DNA of 64,000 bases, from NCBI RefSeq assembly GCF_900167075.1, contig NZ_FUWH01000013.1, positions 46,324 to 110,323 on the forward strand, written 5' to 3'. The notes beneath the pieces were generated by a model that was not told where the DNA came from, ran no database searches, and was given only the letters and a program-made list of their open reading frames with translations. This document shows positions 18,054-25,878 of this stretch, one piece after another (position 1 is the stretch's first letter; every line of letters begins with the position of its first letter). The translations under genes were made by a program, and so were the position numbers. The DNA is from Sediminibacterium ginsengisoli. GTDB lineage: Bacteria > Bacteroidota > Bacteroidia > Chitinophagales > Chitinophagaceae.

Positions 18054-20231
18054 TTACAGGGCAACTTCTTTATTACGCCTGCCCTTACCGGTCACTACCT
18101 TATTCAGGATCCAGCCGATGAATTTGTTATGATGCTGCTTCAGGTAATCAACATGCAGCTGTTTGGCCGGTGAAATACTCTGGTCTGTTTCAAACACGGC
18201 CAGGAACTTATCTGTAACGGCAATCCATTCGTGCGATTTGCCCATTTCTTTCAATGAAGGTATGTCTACGAGTATTACATCAAAATGCGTGCGCAATGCC
18301 GCCATTTTCTGTTTCACCACTTCTTCCGATGCGATCTCGAACAACGACGGATCTCCGCCCTTGTTACCCAGAACGGTAATATGTTTATCGGTTCCCAACT
18401 GCGCCGCACTTACCAGGCCGTTTAAATAATCTTCGAGATAGTACTGCGTCTGCACGGTATCACTGATGGAATGGCCGTCGAAATCGCCGTCTATCAGCAA
18501 TACTTTTTTGCCCGCCCGCGAATAGGCATACATGATATTGAACGCTGCAAAAGTTTTACCCTCGCCCGGTTTCATGCTGGTGATGGCAAGACTTGCAGCA
18601 TCTTTCATTTCTTCCCCTACCTCAAAACGGATCGTTCTGATCAGGTTCTTGTATTCATCTGTTCTGGTGGCATTGTATTCACCATTCCACATCTTGCGGA
18701 GATCTATTACCGTGTTGCCGAGGAACGGCAGGTAACCCAGTACCGGCAGGTCTGTTTTATCGGCCAGTTCCTGCACCGTTTTCAGGTTATCATCGAAATA
18801 GAAGATCACGAACAGGATGAGTACACAGAACGCGAAACTGATCACTGCACTTAAGATTACCAGCAGCATTTTTTTGGATGGCTCCGGTCCGCCCGGCATA
18901 CCTGTTTCTATCTGCCTGATCTGTACGGCCAGGTTAGAAGAAAGACTGCTCTGGTTGAATTTGTCCAGTGCATCCAGGTATTCTTTTCCTGCCACATCGA
19001 TCTCGCTCTCGAATGCCTGTATCATCGCTTCATGCGGCACAAGAACTGTTACCCTGTCGTTCAGTCTTTTGATCTCATCGCGCAGCGAATTGATACTGAA
19101 TTTTGCAAGGTTCAGCGCTACTTCGGCATTCAGTTTCTGCACCAGCAGGTTCCCTTTTGAAGTAAGCGGGCTAAGCGTATACCTGTCAGACGATTCGCTG
19201 ATCTGTGCAGAGATCTGATTGCGTAATGAATCGATGCGGCCTTTATAAATCGGATCGTAGTTGCTGCGGATGTACAGATCGTTCAGCGATTTCAGCTGAT
19301 TGGTTGAAGCCACGATATCCTGGTTGATACGTGATGTGGCACTTTCCAGGTACTGGCGTTCTTTAGGACTCAGCTTTGCATCGATGTCTTTCAGCGCACC
19401 TTTGTACGCATCGATATCCTTCATAGACACTTCCAGTTTCGTTTCCATATCTGCGATCTGGGTATAGAGCACTTTCGACTGCTCTTCCAGGTTCAGGATA
19501 CGGTTTTCGATCTTGTAGTTTTTCAGCTGCGTCATTTTTTCATTCACCGCGGCCTGCTTGCGCTTCTGCAGGCTGTCCAGGAAGCTGACTGACTTTACGG
19601 TATTCGTTCTTGTCACAGTTGTATAATAACTGATAAACTCACTGCAGAGATTATTTACAACATACGCGGAAAGCAAAGGATTCTCCGACTGGAATTCCAC
19701 ATCGATGAAATCGCTTTTGTTGACACGGTAAATGAACATTTTGTTTTTGAGCGATTGCTCATCATAGCCCATGGAACTGAGTACCTGGTAAAGACCGTTC
19801 TGATCCGGATCCCATAATACCAGCGGTTCGCTTTTTTCGTACAGCCTTGAATACACTTCAATCGCATGCCTGCGTGCCGCAACATTCAGTTGACCCAGCA
19901 GCTTGCTCGGTTTTCTGAAAGCGGAATCAGGATGCAGCAGGTCGTGCAGCATCAGCTTGTAGGAAAGCTGGTTGTATATTTTTTTCAGCTGCATCGCCTG
20001 AAGGATATTGGCAAACTCCTGGTCGATCTTCGATTCCTGCAGAAAAGCAAGACTGCCAAGCGAAGCTTTGTCGGACTGTTCTACCAGACCTGTAGCAATG
20101 CGCGCTTTTGATATATACACGTTCGGAGATTCCCGCACCAGGAAATAGGTGATGATCACCGTAATTAATGGTACAGCAATAAGGGTAAACTTTTGCCTGC
20201 TGAGTATCCTTAAAAATTTGTTGACTTCCAT
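18054..20231 (-). CDS. Polysaccharide co-polymerase/BY-kinase fusion (Wzc/GumC-like)
   Basis: The product is 725 residues. It has an N-terminal Wzz domain with a membrane helix (about 16-32), a long coiled-coil periplasmic region (about 215-420), and a second membrane helix near 455-478. A cytoplasmic P-loop domain follows: Walker A 'SMKPGEGKTFAAFN', Walker A' 'VLLIDGDFD' and Walker B 'VILVDIPS'. Such proteins control chain length and drive export. The C-terminus ends 'VTGKGRRNKEVAL' and lacks the Tyr cluster used for autophosphorylation, so it may be an ATPase without that control. Its ATG overlaps the upstream stop (TAATG). Confidence 0.87.
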   Translation of the reverse strand: MEVNKFLRILSRQKFTLIAVPLITVIITYFLVRESPNVYISKARIATGLVEQSDKASLGSLAFLQESKIDQEFANILQAMQLKKIYNQLSYKLMLHDLLHPDSAFRKPSKLLGQLNVAARRHAIEVYSRLYEKSEPLVLWDPDQNGLYQVLSSMGYDEQSLKNKMFIYRVNKSDFIDVEFQSENPLLSAYVVNNLCSEFISYYTTVTRTNTVKSVSFLDSLQKRKQAAVNEKMTQLKNYKIENRILNLEEQSKVLYTQIADMETKLEVSMKDIDAYKGALKDIDAKLSPKERQYLESATSRINQDIVASTNQLKSLNDLYIRSNYDPIYKGRIDSLRNQISAQISESSDRYTLSPLTSKGNLLVQKLNAEVALNLAKFSINSLRDEIKRLNDRVTVLVPHEAMIQAFESEIDVAGKEYLDALDKFNQSSLSSNLAVQIRQIETGMPGGPEPSKKMLLVILSAVISFAFCVLILFVIFYFDDNLKTVQELADKTDLPVLGYLPFLGNTVIDLRKMWNGEYNATRTDEYKNLIRTIRFEVGEEMKDAASLAITSMKPGEGKTFAAFNIMYAYSRAGKKVLLIDGDFDGHSISDTVQTQYYLEDYLNGLVSAAQLGTDKHITVLGNKGGDPSLFEIASEEVVKQKMAALRTHFDVILVDIPSLKEMGKSHEWIAVTDKFLAVFETDQSISPAKQLHVDYLKQHHNKFIGWILNKVVTGKGRRNKEVAL

Positions 20232-20923
20232 TAATTGATTGCTTCTAGTTTTTTACAGATAAGTTCTTCCAGCGCGCTCCTGGCTATCAGCACTGCGCCT
20301 TCTGCTTCTATGGTAGATTGTCTCCTGTCTGCGTACACGAGCAATGCCCTGCTGTAATTCTCAAAAGTATCTTCGGACCTTTCAAATTTGATGCGGAGGT
20401 TTTTAACCGAGTTCTCTGCGTCAACAGTTGCAGCAGTCATCATCTTCAGTTTGGTCTGTTCGGTAATATACCTGAAATAACGTGTTTTCACTTCCAGGTC
20501 AAGGTTAAGGAGGTATTGTTCCTGTTCCAGTTTCGCAATCGCTTTTTCTTCCTGAGCCTGTTTTACATTTTTAGACTTGGTAAACAGCGATGCCACGTTA
20601 AAGTAAAGGCCCACCTGGTAGCCATTCAAAAAACTGGGATTTACCAGCGTTGTTGAATTGTTGGGACTGTAAAGAAATGTAAAATTGAACAGGTCGAACC
20701 AGGATAGCTTTGCTTTCCTGATATTGATGTCTGCAATATTAAGGCGGTGTGTGTAAGATTGAACTTTAGGATAGTATTTCCTGGCAGTATCGATCAGCTT
20801 GTTCAGGAAGGGATAGGAAATTTCGTTCATTACAGATTCCTGCTGCACCTGTGCTTTAAGTATGGAAAAGTTCAGTACCAGGATAAACGAGAACGCAATC
20901 CTTATTGTCCGGCGTTTAGTCAT
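20231..20923 (-). CDS. Half-length TolC-like outer-membrane efflux family protein
   Basis: The product is 230 residues with a signal peptide ('IRIAFSFILVLNFSILKAQ'). The mature part is one OEP-like repeat: helix ('FLNKLIDTARKYYPKVQSY'), beta-strand pair ('LFNFTFLYSPN', 'GYQVGLYFNVASLF'), then a long helix of about 100 residues. TolC monomers normally have two such repeats (about 420 residues). This gene starts the polysaccharide operon and is coupled to the BY-kinase gene. It may stand in for Wza, perhaps as a hexamer of half-subunits; that is inference. Confidence 0.72.
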   Translation of the reverse strand: MTKRRTIRIAFSFILVLNFSILKAQVQQESVMNEISYPFLNKLIDTARKYYPKVQSYTHRLNIADINIRKAKLSWFDLFNFTFLYSPNNSTTLVNPSFLNGYQVGLYFNVASLFTKSKNVKQAQEEKAIAKLEQEQYLLNLDLEVKTRYFRYITEQTKLKMMTAATVDAENSVKNLRIKFERSEDTFENYSRALLVYADRRQSTIEAEGAVLIARSALEELICKKLEAIN

Positions 20924-20970
20924 AGCATAGTTGAATGGTGATACAACCTTACGGAAGTAATTAACTCTAA

Positions 20971-20985
20971 GATAGTAAAACTATC
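20971..20985. promoter_or_regulatory. Operator-like inverted repeat upstream of the polysaccharide operon
   Basis: A perfect 6-bp inverted repeat with a 3-nt spacer (GATAGT-AAA-ACTATC) lies about 48 nt upstream of the half-TolC start. It sits between that gene and the divergent acyltransferase, so it could serve either. No regulator gene next to it identifies a ligand. Confidence 0.3.
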
Positions 20986-21066
20986 GTTGCGCACGTAAAA
21001 ACAGGTCCTTAATTCTTCCTTATTCATGCGCGAAAAATCCTATCTTGAACATTGAATAGCAGTATC

Positions 21067-21687
21067 ATGTCTCTCGCATCCACCATCAAGGGAAATCCCC
21101 GGCTCAAACGTTTTGTACACCGGTTATTAGTACCCGCCGGTGAAGCCAGGCCAAGGCTTTGGGTAAAATGGTTCGTGAATCCTTTTATGCATAAGCGGGG
21201 CCGGGGTTCCAGGATCCGCTGGCGTACCAGGCTGGATGTATTGCCCTTCAACCGTTTTGAACTGGGCCAGGGTTCTACCATCGAAGATTTCTGTGTGATC
21301 AATAACGGCGTTGGTGATGTAATTATCGGCGATGGCACGCTGATTGGCATGGGTAATGTGATCATCGGACCGGTGCAGATCGGCAACAACGTAATTTTCG
21401 CGCAGCATGTAGCTGTAAGTGGTCTCAATCACGAATACCGCGATCCTTCGCTTCCTATTTCAAAGCAACCTGTTAATAAAGCGCTCATCACAGTGGAAGA
21501 TGATTGCTGGATCGCTGCCAACGCGGTGATCACGGCCGGTGTTACCATTGGCAAACATGCTGTCATCGCCGCCGGTGCCGTAGTTACCAAAGATGTGCCC
21601 CCCTATGCCGTTGCTGCGGGAAACCCGGCAAAGATCATCAGGATATACGATCCTTCGGATGGTGAATGGAAACGTCCTGAAAGTTAA
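21067..21687 (+). CDS. Hexapeptide-repeat (left-handed beta-helix) acyltransferase
   Basis: The product is 206 residues from ATG at 21067; a TTG at 52 is a weaker in-frame alternative. Repeated [LIV]-G-x4 turns run from about residue 60 to 185 ('VIIGDGTLIGMGNVIIGPVQIGNNV', shown as a run of hexads). The catalytic-type His is in 'GLNHEYRD', and 'GNPAKIIRIYD' closes the domain. This matches the WbbJ/maltose-acetyltransferase class that O-acetylates sugars. It is divergent from the main operon and ends 6 nt from the convergent sugar-transferase gene. Confidence 0.85.
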   Translation: MSLASTIKGNPRLKRFVHRLLVPAGEARPRLWVKWFVNPFMHKRGRGSRIRWRTRLDVLPFNRFELGQGSTIEDFCVINNGVGDVIIGDGTLIGMGNVIIGPVQIGNNVIFAQHVAVSGLNHEYRDPSLPISKQPVNKALITVEDDCWIAANAVITAGVTIGKHAVIAAGAVVTKDVPPYAVAAGNPAKIIRIYDPSDGEWKRPES

Positions 21688-21693
21688 TCCGGG

Positions 21694-22890
21694 TTATACA
21701 TTCTCTTTCTGGAACAATGCCGGAATGGTACGCAGGATCAGTTTGATATCATTGATAAAGCTGTGATTACGTGCATACATATTATCCAGCATCAGGCGCT
21801 CTTCTTCGCTCATTTCACCCTTCCCTCTTTTTTCCACCTGCCAGAGACCCGTAATTCCCGCAGGAGCCATAAAACGCAATGCGTATTTATCCGTAGTGAG
21901 TTTTTCTGCTTCGTATAAAGGGAGCGGACGGTTACCGACAATACTCATATCGCCGATGATCACGTTCCACAACTGCGGTAATTCATCGATGCTCGTATTG
22001 CGGATAAATTTGCCGGCGCGCGTAATCCGCGGATCATCTTTCAGTTTGAAGAAAGCAGCCCCCGATTTGGTCTTTTTCCGCCCCATATAATCTTTCTCGC
22101 ACCAGCGCAGTTTATCGGCATACATCGGGAACTGGCAGGATGTGCCGGCCTGGCGGCATTCGTCGCACAGCACAAACTCCTGCGTTTCTTTTTTGCCATC
22201 CTGCTGTGTATTGTACTGGTTCAGGTGCTGCAGATCTTTCAGTCGTTTATCCGCGTTCACATACATCGACCTGAACTTATAGAATTTAAAAATCTTGTAC
22301 CCCGTGCCTACCCGCGGCGAATAATAAAAAGCAGGTCCTTTGGATTCGAGCCTGATCCAGAGATAAATGACCAGCAATAAAGGCGAAAGGCAAAGCAATG
22401 CAAGCCCGGCAAAAAAGATATCGAAAATACGTTTGATCAGCGGGATACGGTAAGGATGCGTGATATCGTCCTTATGTTTCCGCTGCAGCACTTTCCAGTT
22501 GGCAATAAGAAAATTGATCCTGGTCTCTACCTGTTTGATATCGAAAGGGATCAGGAACACATCTGCTATACCTGCGTCCAGCGCCAGTTTGCGGATGTCC
22601 TTATTCAGCGTATGACATACCATCGTAAATGAGAACCCCCGCAGGCCCCTGTTCAGCAGTTCTTCCGCAAGCGTTACGCCGTTCGCGGAAAGCACTTCAC
22701 CCTGTGCGATCACCATTACGATATCGAGGCCCTGTTTTGTCCAGGTACTGATCAGTTCATCACCGCTTTTTAAATGGATCACTTTACGGCCGCCGAAATC
22801 GGCGGCTGAAAATATTTCGATCATCCCGGGGTCCATATCCACTAGCGCAATAATAGGCTCAACTCCAGATATGAGTTTGCTGTTCTTCAT
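21694..22890 (-). CDS. Initiating sugar transferase fused to a degenerate receiver domain
   Basis: The product is 398 residues from ATG at 22890; a GTG at 22896 is an alternative. Residues about 10-135 look like a CheY-type receiver, but the phospho-acceptor Asp is replaced ('DIVMVIAQG') and the conserved Lys is lost ('FLIPFD'). A membrane hairpin follows (about 155-180), then the bacterial sugar transferase domain ('FYKFRSMY', 'DELPQLWNVIIGDMSIVGNRP', 'GITGLWQVEKRG'). This enzyme should put the first sugar-phosphate on undecaprenyl phosphate. An insertion carries four Cys (about 242, 245, 252, 264). The intact receiver gene lies directly upstream. Confidence 0.88.
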   Translation of the reverse strand: MKNSKLISGVEPIIALVDMDPGMIEIFSAADFGGRKVIHLKSGDELISTWTKQGLDIVMVIAQGEVLSANGVTLAEELLNRGLRGFSFTMVCHTLNKDIRKLALDAGIADVFLIPFDIKQVETRINFLIANWKVLQRKHKDDITHPYRIPLIKRIFDIFFAGLALLCLSPLLLVIYLWIRLESKGPAFYYSPRVGTGYKIFKFYKFRSMYVNADKRLKDLQHLNQYNTQQDGKKETQEFVLCDECRQAGTSCQFPMYADKLRWCEKDYMGRKKTKSGAAFFKLKDDPRITRAGKFIRNTSIDELPQLWNVIIGDMSIVGNRPLPLYEAEKLTTDKYALRFMAPAGITGLWQVEKRGKGEMSEEERLMLDNMYARNHSFINDIKLILRTIPALFQKENV

Positions 22891-22895
22891 AAGCA

Positions 22896-23300
22896 CTATA
22901 AATTGCTGATACGGTTTCGTTTCAGGATCACTTTCAGCCTTGCTTCCAGTTCCCGCGGGTTGAATGGTTTTACTACATAATCGTCGGCACCCGCCTCAAA
23001 ACATTTGATGCGGATCTCAGACTGATCTTCAGACGACAATATCACTACCGGTATATGTTCGAAGAAAGCGCCGGATTTTAGCTGGATCATAAAATCGAGC
23101 CCGTTCAGCTTGGGCGTATTCAGGTCTGAAATGATCAGCCCGGGAATATTTCCCTCCTGTATAAATGTCAGCGCATCTATTCCGTCTGAACAAACCCACA
23201 CGTTGTAATTCTTACCAAGAAAACCCTTTAATACAGATTGCATGAAAACATCGTCTTCAACAACGAGTATGTTAATACGGTCTGCCTTTTCGTTATGCAT
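22896..23300 (-). CDS. Stand-alone response-regulator receiver (CheY-like)
   Basis: The product is 134 residues with one complete receiver domain and no output domain. The phosphorylation residues are all present: acidic pocket E15-D16-D17, acceptor D59 ('LIISDLNTPKLNG'), S89/S90 and K111 ('DDYVVKPF'). Its stop TAG is followed within 8 nt by the ATG of the sugar transferase carrying a pseudo-receiver. No histidine kinase lies nearby. It probably acts by protein contact, plausibly on the sugar transferase. Confidence 0.88.
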   Translation of the reverse strand: MHNEKADRINILVVEDDVFMQSVLKGFLGKNYNVWVCSDGIDALTFIQEGNIPGLIISDLNTPKLNGLDFMIQLKSGAFFEHIPVVILSSEDQSEIRIKCFEAGADDYVVKPFNPRELEARLKVILKRNRISNL

Positions 23301-23330
23301 ACAATAAATTTAACGGAGCCGGTCTGCTCC

Positions 23331-24140
23331 TTAATTTTTTATTCTTAAAAAACGTTTGATCCTTTTACGTACAGCAGGCCCCAGTCCACCATCTATCTGC
23401 AATCGCCTGTCTGTTGTCCATACCGGTGCTTTTGTTACCAGGTGCAGTTTCCCATAACCTTTATCGCGCAGTTTAACTGCCAGCCAGCCATCTTCATTGG
23501 TTCCCGGCGGATGATTAAATCCGTCTACCGACAGTCCCTGCTCACGTCTGAAGGCCGAATTGAATCCGTATACATTCACTGCCTCTTCCCGGAAACGGCG
23601 GTTAAAGAACCGCGTCCAGTCAGAGAAGTATTCATAAAAGAAATAGCTTAGCCTGCCGGTTTTCCCGATGGGGATGAATGAAAAAATGCCATAACTCAAT
23701 GCTGCATTTTTGTTTTCATCCAGCGGTCTGATCATTTCGTCTATCCAGTTCTGAGGATAGATGGTATCTGCATCCGCATTCAGAACATATGTGCCGTTTG
23801 CATGTGCCAGGCCGCCATTCCGCGCATTGGTGATCCCCTGTTTGGGTTCGGGTACACAGGTAACGCCGCAGGCTTTTACCAGCTCGGCGGTCCGGTCTGC
23901 CGAATTGTTGTCTACCACAATGATCTCCACTGCATAACGTGTCTGGTTATTGCAGAGAGAGGTCAGTGTTTTCACGATACTGTCTTCCTCATTATAAGCA
24001 GGTATAACGATCGATACATCCGGTATTCCGCGGTACAGATTCTGCCTGTAAGCCGCCTGTACGGCCGCGCACGACTCAGGCGCACGAGCATCTGTGTTCC
24101 AGTATCTTAATATATTGGCAGGAATAGATATCGGACGCAT
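23331..24140 (-). CDS. Family 2 glycosyltransferase
   Basis: The product is 269 residues from ATG at 24140; an upstream in-frame start near 24182 is less likely. GT-A motifs are 'DVSIVIPAYNEEDSIVKTL', 'IIVVDNNSADRT', 'GITNARNGGLAHANGTYVL' and the DxD 'NADADTIYPQNWID'. There is no membrane anchor. It is the first gene of the minus-strand group that includes the receiver and initiating transferase (30-nt gap), so it may add the second sugar. The opposite strand holds an unknown gene starting 107 nt away. Confidence 0.85.
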   Translation of the reverse strand: MRPISIPANILRYWNTDARAPESCAAVQAAYRQNLYRGIPDVSIVIPAYNEEDSIVKTLTSLCNNQTRYAVEIIVVDNNSADRTAELVKACGVTCVPEPKQGITNARNGGLAHANGTYVLNADADTIYPQNWIDEMIRPLDENKNAALSYGIFSFIPIGKTGRLSYFFYEYFSDWTRFFNRRFREEAVNVYGFNSAFRREQGLSVDGFNHPPGTNEDGWLAVKLRDKGYGKLHLVTKAPVWTTDRRLQIDGGLGPAVRKRIKRFLRIKN

Positions 24141-24169
24141 ACAATACTTAGGGTCTGTATAAATATAAG

Positions 24170-24188
24170 CCAAAATAGCCAATTTTGG
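24170..24188. promoter_or_regulatory. Inverted repeat between divergent genes
   Basis: Perfect 7-bp arms (CCAAAAT / ATTTTGG) are separated by 5 nt, in the spacer between the minus-strand glycosyltransferase (24140) and the plus-strand unknown gene (24247). The left arm lies about where a -7 element would be for the minus-strand gene, so an operator is plausible. Confidence 0.25.
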
Positions 24189-24246
24189 TTAAGTAAGGAC
24201 ACGCTGACGGGCATGATTTTTTCTGCAGAGGTAAAAACTGTCTTGT

Positions 24247-24765
24247 ATGAAACACCCTTATCCTGTTGTTTCAGTTGATGAGATCGATTTCGGTGCACTG
24301 GGCGCTGTAAGCAATTATGATGTAATGATCAAGGAAGATTCTCATCCTATTTACCTGAAGGCCGACCGTTCGCCGGGCGGCAGCGCGGAAGGAGGTTATG
24401 AACTGATGATTTTGGAAGCCAGCCTGAATGAAGACGAAACTTTCCGGTTCACTATTCATCCGCAGGATTTCCTGTACGAGATCGGCAAATTTTTCGGAGC
24501 GGAAGATATAGAAACAGGCTATGCCGATTTTGACCGGCTGCTCATCGTTAAAACCAATGATACAGAAAGGTTCAGGAAGGTGTTTTCAAATGCACAGACA
24601 CGACAGGCTTTTCAGACTTTATCAGGTTTTTCACTCTCTATCAGAAAAGAAGACCAGGGCCTGATGCTGACCCTGCGCCTGCAGCGGATCCTGTCTGCCC
24701 CAACGGAATTTATCGCAGTGTATAATGCATTTACCAGCGTGCTTTACGGCATCGACGGAGACTGA
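24247..24765 (+). CDS. Hypothetical protein
   Basis: The product is 172 residues, soluble and acidic, without signal peptide. I do not recognise it. 'GYADFDRLLIVKTNDTERFRKVFSN' (residues about 95-120) and 'FQTLSGFSLSIRK' suggest an alpha/beta fold. Similar stretches occur in unannotated Bacteroidota proteins with a DUF3137-like C-terminus, but that link is weak. It begins just after a divergent promoter region and is followed, 99 nt later, by the oxidoreductase gene. Confidence 0.6.
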   Translation: MKHPYPVVSVDEIDFGALGAVSNYDVMIKEDSHPIYLKADRSPGGSAEGGYELMILEASLNEDETFRFTIHPQDFLYEIGKFFGAEDIETGYADFDRLLIVKTNDTERFRKVFSNAQTRQAFQTLSGFSLSIRKEDQGLMLTLRLQRILSAPTEFIAVYNAFTSVLYGIDGD

Positions 24766-24838
24766 TGCCGGTACAGACCGGCAGATTATCCACATTCGGT
24801 AATGGCTGACTGTTTTGGCATGCCCGGGCAGTATCTTT

Positions 24839-24858
24839 ACAATTGAATCATCAATTGT
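24839..24858 (+). promoter_or_regulatory. Inverted repeat immediately upstream of the oxidoreductase gene
   Basis: Perfect 8-bp arms (ACAATTGA / TCAATTGT) are separated by 4 nt and end 6 nt before the ATG at 24865. TATCTTTA at 24832-24839, a near match to the -7 element, partly overlaps the left arm. This would place the repeat over the transcription start, a typical repressor site. Confidence 0.35.
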
Positions 24859-24864
24859 TTTGTT

Positions 24865-25839
24865 ATGCTAAAAGTGGGCGTTTTCGGTGTGGGGCACCTG
24901 GGCAAATTCCACCTGAACAACTGGAAAGAAATAGAAGGCGTGAAGATCGTGGGTTTTTTCGATCCGAATAATGAAAACGCGAAGATCGCCACGGAAGAAT
25001 ACGGTTTAAAACGTTTCATGGATGAGGACAAGCTGATCGACTCCTGCGATATCATCGATGTCATTGCTCCCACCGACCATCATTTCAATATCTGCATGGC
25101 CGCGATCCGTAAGGGACGCCATGTTTTTGTTGAAAAGCCGCTGGCACACACCATCCAGGAAGGCCGCGACCTGGTAGATATGGTACGCGAAGCCAATGTA
25201 AAAATGCAGGTAGGTCATGTTGAACGTTTTAATCCTGCATACCTCGCCATCAAAGACCTGAACCTGAACCCCATGTTCATAGAAGTGCACAGGCTGGCGC
25301 AGTTCAATCCACGCGGAACAGAAGTAAGTGTGATCCTCGACCTGATGATCCACGATATAGACATCATTCTCAATCTCGTTAAAAGCGACGTCAAACATAT
25401 TTCGGCAAGCGGCGTGGCGGTGATGACGGAAACGCCGGATATCGCCAACGTGCGCATCGAATTCAACAATGGTTGTGTGGCAAACCTGACCAGCAGCCGC
25501 ATCAGTATGAAGAAGATGCGCAAAATGAGGCTTTTCCAGAAAGATGCTTATATCGGCATCGATTTCCTGGAAAAAAAGACCGAGATCATCAAACTGAAAC
25601 AACCGGAAGACACGAATGTATTTTCCTTCGATATCGAAACACAGAACGGAAAGAAAACACTGGCCATCGCCAACCCTGTTATCGAACCTGTGAATGCGAT
25701 CAAAATGGAGCTGGAATCTTTTGTTGATGCGATCCGGAATAATAAACCTACTGCAGTAAGCGAGATAGATGGTTTCCTGGCTATGGAAGTGGCACATAAG
25801 ATCCTGGCCAAGATCAGCAATACAAGTATTCTCGTATAA
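24865..25839 (+). CDS. Gfo/Idh/MocA-family oxidoreductase
   Basis: The product is 324 residues. The N-terminal Rossmann fold has 'VGVFGVGHLGKFHLNN' for NAD(P). 'FVEKPLAHTIQEGRDLVD' contains the EKP motif with the catalytic Lys, and 'LDLMIHDIDIILNLV' is the family's second motif with His. Members oxidise or epimerise sugars and inositols or reduce biliverdin. The substrate cannot be read here; proximity to the polysaccharide locus permits, but does not show, a sugar-nucleotide role. It ends at a long palindromic terminator. Confidence 0.88.
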   Translation: MLKVGVFGVGHLGKFHLNNWKEIEGVKIVGFFDPNNENAKIATEEYGLKRFMDEDKLIDSCDIIDVIAPTDHHFNICMAAIRKGRHVFVEKPLAHTIQEGRDLVDMVREANVKMQVGHVERFNPAYLAIKDLNLNPMFIEVHRLAQFNPRGTEVSVILDLMIHDIDIILNLVKSDVKHISASGVAVMTETPDIANVRIEFNNGCVANLTSSRISMKKMRKMRLFQKDAYIGIDFLEKKTEIIKLKQPEDTNVFSFDIETQNGKKTLAIANPVIEPVNAIKMELESFVDAIRNNKPTAVSEIDGFLAMEVAHKILAKISNTSILV

Positions 25840-25871
25840 CTTTTGGAAAGTTCCGGAACTTTCCAAAAGTT
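25838..25871. terminator. Bidirectional terminator: 34-bp perfect palindrome
   Basis: Two 17-bp arms (AACTTTTGGAAAGTTCC and its exact reverse complement) meet with no spacer between the convergent oxidoreductase and ispD genes. The left arm begins inside the stop region of the oxidoreductase. A T-rich end (TTTAAAAATTT) follows on the plus strand. Confidence 0.85.
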
Positions 25872-25878
25872 TAAAAAT

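Noticed and set aside
25006..25866. A 286-codon minus-strand frame opposite the oxidoreductase gene
   Set aside because: The plus strand encodes a clear Gfo/Idh enzyme; the antisense frame arises from codon bias.
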